From an uncultured Anaerolineaceae bacterium (GTDB lineage Bacteria > Chloroflexota > Anaerolineae > Anaerolineales > Anaerolineaceae), in assembly GCA_937920255.1 (NCBI GenBank), contig CALDSL010000507.1, positions 1 through 11,793 of the forward strand: 11,793 nucleotides of DNA, in the 5' to 3' direction. The position numbers and the translations under genes were made by a program. Under the pieces are notes generated by a model. That model was not told where the DNA came from. It made no database searches and saw only the letters and a list, made by a program, of their open reading frames with translations. Below, piece after piece: positions 7,501 to 11,793 of the stretch. How positions within the stretch are numbered: the stretch's first letter is position 1; each line of letters starts with the position of its first letter.

Positions 7501-8591
7501 GGCGCTATGACCAGGACGAAGTCCGAACGGGCGATGATGGCAGCGCGCAGGTTGATCTGCGCTATACGGGCCTGGATTGGGATAATTATCAAGAGGCCCT
7601 CTTCACGGTTTCCGTCTACTTTTCCACAAAGAACGCCGAACAGTTGAGCAAGCCGGTACAGGAAGCCATCAATATCAAAAAGAATGTCAACCAGCTACTC
7701 GGCGACCTGTTCGACAGGGCGGATATGCTCAAGCTCAATAATCCCTATTACGAAACGCGTTCCTACGGCCTTAGCAGTATTATCGACCTGACCGTTTACC
7801 GTCCGTTTGTGCGCGGTCCGATATGGAATATGTGTTGCTCCATTTCGGGTAATGACGGCGCGGCCCTGGTCGGGGACAAGACTGTGCGCTTTGCAAGAGA
7901 TTACAGTTGCTCGGAAATACGGGATCGCATTGCCAGTTGGATGACGCGCCGCCGCCACTATTTGCCCGGTGATCCACGCCGTATTGGAAACGTATGTGCG
8001 ATGAACGGTATTGAATTTGACAACTTCGATATCGGTGGAGGGTTGCACCGCTATGCTGCGATTTTCTTATCCGGAATGGCGCCGACAAAGGATCCCAGGG
8101 GGTTGGATCCATGGTGGAAGCAGCATTGGAAGGATGAAGCCTACAAGACCGTCGATGGTTTGCTTTCCAATTTTTGGCAGCAGACGTATTGCGCGGAAGC
8201 CGCGGCCTGGTATCAGGTCAGCCTGATACCGCTGCAGGCCATTGGTTTTGCAACCGGCGGCGGCGTGCTCATTGCGATGACTGCGTTAATCCCGCCTCTG
8301 GCCGGTTTATATGCGGTCGCTACCGTCGGTGAGCTGTGCAGCCGGTCGGTATATTCGGGAAAGGCGTACCATACCATTAATGCTCACGATTACACCCCGC
8401 GCGAAATATTCATCGAAGAGTGGGCGGCATGGGCATCGGACCCGGATTCGAGCGCGATTGAGGAAGACGAAAACCCACAGACCGGCGCGCAGGAAGTCGA
8501 CAGCGCTGGCGAATCCAAAGCATCGGATGACAACGAAGTCTCCGGTAGCGGGGAATCATTCGTGGATCCGGCTACGAAACCCCAGTTATAG
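4548..8591 (+). CDS. Giant exported/membrane multidomain protein with a possible C-terminal thiol-enzyme region
   Basis: I do not recognise this 1347-residue protein as a whole. It begins with a long basic n-region and hydrophobic core (residues 19-30), with likely signal cleavage near ARA at 39-41. Two tandem repeats of about 82 residues (starting near 231 and 313) each hold a cysteine pair (C231/C294, C313/C377) and a NWFYN- or SWFYN-type motif. A hydrophobic segment (about 398-424) ends in RRGSKK, which suggests a stop-transfer helix with the remainder inside. Residues 433 to about 1060 look like successive Ig-like beta-sandwiches, for example GISLKPAEFLADGEDLITV near 805. The C-terminal region has Cys1121, His1167 (LHRYAAIF) and Asp1187 (LDPWW), then a hydrophobic stretch (1226-1260) and a very acidic tail. 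The Cys-His-Asp order resembles transglutaminase-like enzymes, but this is a guess by eye. GGAGG (4539-4543) lies only four bases from the ATG. The coding frame is intact throughout. It overlaps the convergent Nudix gene by 20 bases. Confidence 0.85.
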   Translation: MKAIKLSRGSGRINRWGRILLAVVFGLLLLPASFPPQLARAFAPPYQPPLQEPEPEGVWRLMNTDQSQEWQGDNFHGLKSEYNAFFNGDRIGAVYTQFNIRFNDKQPVTIASSLTGTCAWAWDGGSIPSEIKPGTAYPFVMSADAAYYGSNLLGATTTGFTRTKEGGDIASVQAYLDINGQVLSDHQESQGSLALSPGATEGESKTVTLICRIDIVTVTQTYTYQWAGSGCTAKVTLPKNMQPDEPFTPTVVVVDKEKRPIAPQQENWFYNDAPSAQTMTWDGKAATVKYEYVCPNEDKTRTTTVAIPAAKFCKASLALPEKMTPDEMFSPRATVVDQDGNEVAPENVSWFYNGASSSVPMKWKDGDEAVVRFDYTCPLNRKKGTANITVPPAKKDNAWVVVVGDWFKVLAAGLVAVGGGGLAVRRGSKKEAGPKYILQLTTRTVELKVKQQGTLMALAWKIMPDGTVEPASDAVIRVAILDQGAGVAVTPASGICSQNFIFTLTDPQVCKEVPVSVTATIKGYKTSDRVIIKILPTYELNLAWHDSQKRTLMEGANEIYAAATLKATPLPDAATTPDKLAKRILVSKYGPNSDFVLLKAAPPKVYDPFVRDGKLWIPLRMENTGGASFRPGNPTLKAVFEDKDDKLSQELALTLKPLAVFDVRVEGKKRADVLFDANLESPAWVFPDINAYFHEPGNDTVAVEPTFDYGKSIDQVIFDPPVLMVREITPNGMDQYTICVQLKPGVNLEDSFRADLSDRNGIIQVRVSVKPASGKPLDALVTYQLRPQFSLFAYQEVDEPRLVKGISLKPAEFLADGEDLITVKFGCCRSDITGDVQAKIARKLPDVHFTVDQFELMGDRSDYFVAYKEEVWYEQNAPICHIRSKSPVLYDADIARSKVFLQAQGTLNEDVPSNYLGKEIKLDRKLEVFPRLLNLKLWVVPGKSRGTSEAWILAYLENTPENRIKATSLLVKTESLGSPKLEIYGRYDQDEVRTGDDGSAQVDLRYTGLDWDNYQEALFTVSVYFSTKNAEQLSKPVQEAINIKKNVNQLLGDLFDRADMLKLNNPYYETRSYGLSSIIDLTVYRPFVRGPIWNMCCSISGNDGAALVGDKTVRFARDYSCSEIRDRIASWMTRRRHYLPGDPRRIGNVCAMNGIEFDNFDIGGGLHRYAAIFLSGMAPTKDPRGLDPWWKQHWKDEAYKTVDGLLSNFWQQTYCAEAAAWYQVSLIPLQAIGFATGGGVLIAMTALIPPLAGLYAVATVGELCSRSVYSGKAYHTINAHDYTPREIFIEEWAAWASDPDSSAIEEDENPQTGAQEVDSAGESKASDDNEVSGSGESFVDPATKPQL

Positions 8592-9009
8592 GATTGATCT
8601 GATGCAGGAATGCGTCCTGCCTGCCAGTCAGCGCCGGCACCGCTGCCAGCGGCGCCCAATACAGCTCAAACTCAATCACAGCCTCGGGGCCTTCGGATGG
8701 GTGGCGTTCCTCATGGACCCAGCGCTCGGGTAGATCGCCGTGCGCTTCCAGGTGGAAAAACCAGCGCCGGGCGATGCCTTGCTTGCCGAATTCGGCTAAA
8801 TCCTGTACATCCTGCCCGAGTAAACGCGGGGTGGAAAACTGGCTGAGCCCGCTTTCCTCTTCGGCTTCGCGCAGCACCGCCACAGCCGGATCTTCCCCCG
8901 GCTCGATCGTGCCGGCCGGCACCTGGATGCCCGCTTCCGGGACGTGCGTGTGGCGAAACACCAGCAGCCGCCCGCGGTGGGTGATGTAGGCGACAACTTT
9001 TTCGACCAT
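8572..9009 (-). CDS. Nudix hydrolase
   Basis: Nudix enzymes hydrolyse nucleoside diphosphates linked to another group, using Mg2+ or Mn2+ bound by the Nudix helix. Residues 33-55 fit the canonical box GX5EX7REUXEEXGU exactly: Gly33, Glu39, Arg47-Glu48, Glu51-Glu52 and Gly54. The preceding PAGTIEPGED is typical. The product is 145 residues, a normal single-domain size. I chose the ATG at 9009 because AAGGAAGAG (9029-9021) is positioned for it and it follows the peptidase stop (9018-9020) by eight bases. A GTG at 9039 would add ten residues but overlap the upstream gene by 22 bases. It is the last gene of the - strand operon, and its 3' end overlaps the convergent giant gene by 20 bases. The substrate cannot be predicted. 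Confidence 0.93.
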   Translation of the reverse strand: MVEKVVAYITHRGRLLVFRHTHVPEAGIQVPAGTIEPGEDPAVAVLREAEEESGLSQFSTPRLLGQDVQDLAEFGKQGIARRWFFHLEAHGDLPERWVHEERHPSEGPEAVIEFELYWAPLAAVPALTGRQDAFLHQINPITGVS

Positions 9010-9017
9010 GAGAGGGC

Positions 9018-9980
9018 TCACTCTTCCTTCAGCAGCCACAATCGCAGCGTTTCGCCCACCGCTTCCAGGCTGTGCGCCGAGACTTTATCCGCGGTGTCTT
9101 CACTGGTGTGCCAGTAAGGGTAGTCAAAGTCGATGATGTCGATGGCGCGGATGCCTTTCTCCAAAAAAGGCGTGTGATCATCCAGCATCGAGTGTTTTAG
9201 CTCGGGGATAAATTGCTCGCCGTAACCAGCCTCGGCGGCGATTTGCCAGATTTCGTCGGTCAGTTCAGGGTCGGAGTTCCGCTCTTTGTAAATGTTCAGG
9301 TCGGCGTCGCCGATCATGTCCACAATCACAACGGAGTCTGGCGTGCCTTCCAGCGCGTCCACGAAGGCGCGCGAGCCGAGAATCCAATCCCAGCCGGGCA
9401 GCCGGCCGTTGTCTTCGCTGTCAAAGAACACCAGCCACACCTGCTTATCCAGGTCGCGGGGCAGCACGCGCGCCAGTTCCAGCAGCACTGCCACGCCGGA
9501 GGCGCCGTCATTGGCGCCGGGCACCGGTTGGGTCTGTTTTTCCGGGTCAAGGTCCTTGTCGGCCACCATGCGCGAGTCGAAGTGCGCGCCAATGATCACC
9601 CACGGCGTTCCACTGCCGAGCTTGGCGATGACGTTGCGCACCGGCTGGTTCTGCCAGGTGGTTTCCTGGATTTCCACCTGCCAGCCTTGCGCTTCGGCCT
9701 CGCCGCGGATCCACTCGACCACGCGGGCGTGCGCCTCGGTGCCAACCACGCGCGGCCCCATCTCCATCTGGGTGACCACGTGGCGCATGGCATTTTCGCC
9801 GCTGAACGGCCCAGGCGTGGGGGTAGGCGTCGGCGCGGCGGTTGGAGCGGGGGCTGTAACGCTCGGGACAGTCGTGGCGGTAGGCGAGGTATCTGGCCGT
9901 GGCAAAACGCGGGCAACAAAGATGGCCGCGACGGCCAGCGCAAACACCAGAATCACGAAAATGGACCGGCGGTTATTCAT
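9018..9980 (-). CDS. Membrane-anchored M28-family zinc peptidase or glutaminyl-cyclase-like protein
   Basis: The 320-residue protein has an N-terminal signal anchor (about residues 6-24 after MNNRR) and a Pro/Thr-rich linker (about 30-58), then an M28 catalytic domain facing outward. Expected metal-site residues are His133 in GAHFDS, Asp158 in GANDGASG, the catalytic Glu189 followed by Asp190 in FFDSEDNG, Asp221 in VDMIGD and His291 in YWHTSEDT. The DDHTPF and WHT motifs and the spacing resemble animal and bacterial glutaminyl cyclases, which share this fold, so it could cyclise N-terminal Gln rather than cleave peptides. Asp replaces the more usual second Glu at 190. The ATG at 9980 has GGAG five bases upstream. 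It overlaps the trmFO stop in ATGAATAA, so translation is probably coupled. The frame stays open back to 10064 within trmFO, but that part is not protein-like. Confidence 0.9.
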   Translation of the reverse strand: MNNRRSIFVILVFALAVAAIFVARVLPRPDTSPTATTVPSVTAPAPTAAPTPTPTPGPFSGENAMRHVVTQMEMGPRVVGTEAHARVVEWIRGEAEAQGWQVEIQETTWQNQPVRNVIAKLGSGTPWVIIGAHFDSRMVADKDLDPEKQTQPVPGANDGASGVAVLLELARVLPRDLDKQVWLVFFDSEDNGRLPGWDWILGSRAFVDALEGTPDSVVIVDMIGDADLNIYKERNSDPELTDEIWQIAAEAGYGEQFIPELKHSMLDDHTPFLEKGIRAIDIIDFDYPYWHTSEDTADKVSAHSLEAVGETLRLWLLKEE

Positions 9981-11331
9981 TCGCACTCCAATAACGTTCA
10001 AGATCATCCAGCGCCCGCTGCGCATAGGCAGAGGCGCGTTCGCGCTTGCCCTTGAGTGGAGCATCTAGCGGCGGTAGGATACCGTAGTTAGCCTTCATCG
10101 GTTGAAAGTCTTTCAACTCGGCGTGGGTTATGTAATGGCACAACGCGCCGAGCATGGTGGTTCCTGGCAACTCCAGCGGTTGTTTGCCTTGCAGCAGCCG
10201 CGCCGCGTTGACCCCCGCCAGCAGGCCGGTGGCGATGTTGCCCATGTAGCCTTCCACCCCGGTGATCTGCCCGGCGAACAGCAGATCATCGCGCTGGTGG
10301 AATTGAAGGGTGAGGCGCAGCAGTTTGGGCGACGCCAGGAAGGTGTTGCGGTGCATCTGGCCGTAGCGCTCGAAGCGCGCGTTTTCCAACCCGGGCACCA
10401 TGCGGAACACGCGTTTTTGTTCGGGGTAGGTCAGGTTGGTTTGGAAACCCACCATGTTATACAGGCTGCCGGCCAGGTTATCCTGGCGCAGTTGCAGCAC
10501 CGCGTGCGGGCGGCGGCCGGTGCGCGGATCGCGCAGGCCAGTGGGGCGCATTGGCCCAAACGCCAGCGATTCCGGCCCGCGGCTGGCAATGATTTCGGCG
10601 GGCAGGCAGCCTTCAAAGAACGTATGCGCCCCGGCTTTTACCCCCGTGCGGATATCTTCTTCAAATTCGCGCAGCGTGATGCGCTCGGCGTTGCACAGCG
10701 CCTTCACAAAGGCCTCATACTCCTCGCGCGTGAACGGGCAGTTGATGTAATCGCCCTCATCCTGGCTGCCGACGCCGTAGCGCGAGGCGCGGTACGCGAT
10801 GTCCATGTTAATCGAATCGACCGCCACAATCGGCGCGATGGCGTCATAAAAGAACAGCGATTCCTCGCCCGACAGCGCGCGGATTGCTTCGGCCAGTGGG
10901 GTAGAGGTGAGCGGGCCGGAGGCAATCACTGCCGGGCCGGCGGGGATTGCACGCGCCTCAGCGCGCTCCACGCGGATGTTGGGGTGGGCCAGAATGCGTT
11001 CGGTCACCCGCCGCGCGAACGCTTCGCGGTCGACGGCCAGCGCGCCACCGGCCGGTAGGGCGGTTTCTGCCGCGCACTGTAACAGCAGCGATCCCATGCG
11101 GCGCGCTTCCTCTTTCAGCAGCCCGGAGGCGCGGTCGATCTGGTTCGCGCCCAGCGAATTGGAGCACACCAGTTCGGCCAGATCACTCGTCAGATGCGCG
11201 CCGGTGGGTATCTGCGGGCGCATTTCCACCAGCGTCACCGCGATGCCGCGCTGTGCGGCCTGCCAGGCGGCCTCGCTGCCCGCCAGCCCGCCGCCGATGA
11301 TTGTCAGTTCGGGTGAAGAGTACTCAGGCAT
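9973..11331 (-). CDS. trmFO: Methylenetetrahydrofolate-tRNA (uracil-54-C5)-methyltransferase TrmFO
   Basis: TrmFO makes m5U54 in the T-loop of tRNAs in the cytoplasm, using methylenetetrahydrofolate as carbon donor and FAD as reductant. It differs from the SAM-dependent TrmA of E. coli. The 452 residues are close to the usual length (about 435-450). An N-terminal FAD-binding motif GGGLAGSE spans residues 13-20. The two functional cysteines appear as Cys56 in ELVCSNSLGANQ and Cys242 in FEGCLPAEIIASRG. Other family signatures are GPMRPTGLRDPRTG, NMVGFQTNLTYPEQKRVFRM and FAGQITGVEGYMGNIATGL. The ATG at 11331 overlaps the FNT-channel stop in ATGCCTGA. Only a weak GGAA stretch precedes it, so coupling with upstream translation is likely. 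The window also carries mnmA, another tRNA-modification gene, on the opposite strand. Confidence 0.97.
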   Translation of the reverse strand: MPEYSSPELTIIGGGLAGSEAAWQAAQRGIAVTLVEMRPQIPTGAHLTSDLAELVCSNSLGANQIDRASGLLKEEARRMGSLLLQCAAETALPAGGALAVDREAFARRVTERILAHPNIRVERAEARAIPAGPAVIASGPLTSTPLAEAIRALSGEESLFFYDAIAPIVAVDSINMDIAYRASRYGVGSQDEGDYINCPFTREEYEAFVKALCNAERITLREFEEDIRTGVKAGAHTFFEGCLPAEIIASRGPESLAFGPMRPTGLRDPRTGRRPHAVLQLRQDNLAGSLYNMVGFQTNLTYPEQKRVFRMVPGLENARFERYGQMHRNTFLASPKLLRLTLQFHQRDDLLFAGQITGVEGYMGNIATGLLAGVNAARLLQGKQPLELPGTTMLGALCHYITHAELKDFQPMKANYGILPPLDAPLKGKRERASAYAQRALDDLERYWSANE

Positions 11332-11793
11332 TTTTCCGCAGGAAGATGGTCCAGTACACCATCCCCACCATCACGCCCCCGCCGATGATGTTGCCAATCG
11401 TCACCGGCAGTAGATTGTTGAGCAGGAACGCCCCCCAGTTCAGACCGTCCAGCGCCAGGCCAGCATCTGTGGCGATTTTGGCGGCAAACGCCGGGTCAAA
11501 CTGCTTGATAAACAGCGCCATTGGCACAAAATACATATTCGCCACGCTGTGCTCAAACCCTGCTACCACAAATGCGGTGATTGGAAAGACAATCGCCAGA
11601 ATTTTGTCGCCGGTGCTATTGGCTGAGTAGGTCAGCCACACTGCCAGGCACACCAGCGCGTTGCACAGGATGCCCAACACCACTGCCTGGAGGAAACCGT
11701 AATGCAGCTTTGACACACCAATATTGAGAATCGCACGTCCCACCGCGCCGCCGCCAAAGGTGTACTGCCCGCTCAGGAACACCAGCGCCGCGG
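11324..11793 (-). CDS. Formate/nitrite transporter (FNT/FocA-NirC family), C-terminal part
   Basis: This gene runs off the right edge. About 155 C-terminal residues are visible, and roughly 110-130 N-terminal ones lie outside the window. FNT proteins are pentameric membrane channels for formate, nitrite or hydrosulfide. Signatures seen are LSGQYTFGGGAV, the SKLHYGF segment holding a pore histidine, NALVCLAVWLTYSA, GFEHSVANMYFVPMAL and NLLPVTIGNIIGGG, with several hydrophobic helices. These match FocA more closely than I can recall for NirC, but the substrate cannot be fixed from this half. The protein ends in the short basic tail LRKNA, and the last bases overlap trmFO by eight. It is the first visible gene of the - strand operon; its promoter lies outside the window. 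Confidence 0.93.
   Translation of the reverse strand, partial: AALVFLSGQYTFGGGAVGRAILNIGVSKLHYGFLQAVVLGILCNALVCLAVWLTYSANSTGDKILAIVFPITAFVVAGFEHSVANMYFVPMALFIKQFDPAFAAKIATDAGLALDGLNWGAFLLNNLLPVTIGNIIGGGVMVGMVYWTIFLRKNA

Noticed and set aside
8631..8655. GCGCCG...CGGCGC hairpin near the end of the giant gene as its terminator
   Set aside because: It has no T-tract on either strand and lies within Nudix coding sequence, so it is more likely a product of GC-rich codons.
9981..10064. Longer start for the M28 protein inside trmFO
   Set aside because: The ATG at 9980 has GGAG five bases upstream and begins a normal signal anchor. The extension would bury that anchor.
9213..11058. Long + strand open frames opposite the M28 and trmFO genes (for example 9213-10055 and 10102-11058)
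   Set aside because: They are antisense to well-supported genes and show His/Arg/Gln-rich, motif-free translations typical of shadows.

Overview
The window reads as a chromosomal segment of a Chloroflexota-like bacterium, probably from the Anaerolineae. That placement is an inference from gene content and style: a cysteine desulfurase-mnmA pair, trmFO, a zinc-ribbon/membrane/proline-threonine-linker/lectin-like protein, and 'TPTPTP' linkers in exported proteins. No rRNA or other marker gene is present to prove it. No tRNA, rRNA, CRISPR array, transposase or phage gene was seen.

Layout. (1) 1-300 is non-coding. It holds an imperfect long hairpin repeat (core 129-210) and an extended -10 promoter just before the first gene. 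(2) 301-2846, + strand: an operon of a NifS/IscS-type cysteine desulfurase, the tRNA 2-thiouridylase MnmA and a small three-helix membrane protein. It ends at a strong hairpin (2848-2876) that can serve transcripts from both sides. (3) 2921-3130, - strand: a cold-shock protein with a strong promoter and a leader of about 170 nt that can fold. (4) 3504-8591, + strand: a two-gene unit. The first gene encodes a zinc-ribbon membrane protein with an external lectin-like domain. The second encodes an unrecognised 1347-residue protein with a signal peptide, two tandem cysteine-paired repeats, a membrane segment, a long run of predicted beta-sandwich modules and a C-terminal region with a Cys-His-Asp spacing that recalls transglutaminase-like enzymes. 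In sampled lines this unit is less GC-rich than its neighbours. (5) 8572-11793, - strand: a tightly packed operon read right to left. It encodes an FNT-family formate/nitrite channel (cut by the window edge), the tRNA m5U54 methyltransferase TrmFO, an M28-family metallopeptidase or glutaminyl-cyclase-like protein, and a Nudix hydrolase. The first two junctions are 8-nt ATG/stop overlaps, and the last gene starts just after its neighbour's stop.

How the genes fit together. The desulfurase very likely supplies persulfide sulfur to MnmA for s2U34 in tRNA. TrmFO, on the opposite strand, makes m5U54, so two tRNA-modification activities lie within 11 kb. The 3504-8591 pair is the accessory part and the best candidate for something undescribed. 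It would combine an envelope-anchored sensor or adhesin-like protein with a very large partner carrying a possible thiol-enzyme domain. Its function cannot be assigned from sequence alone.
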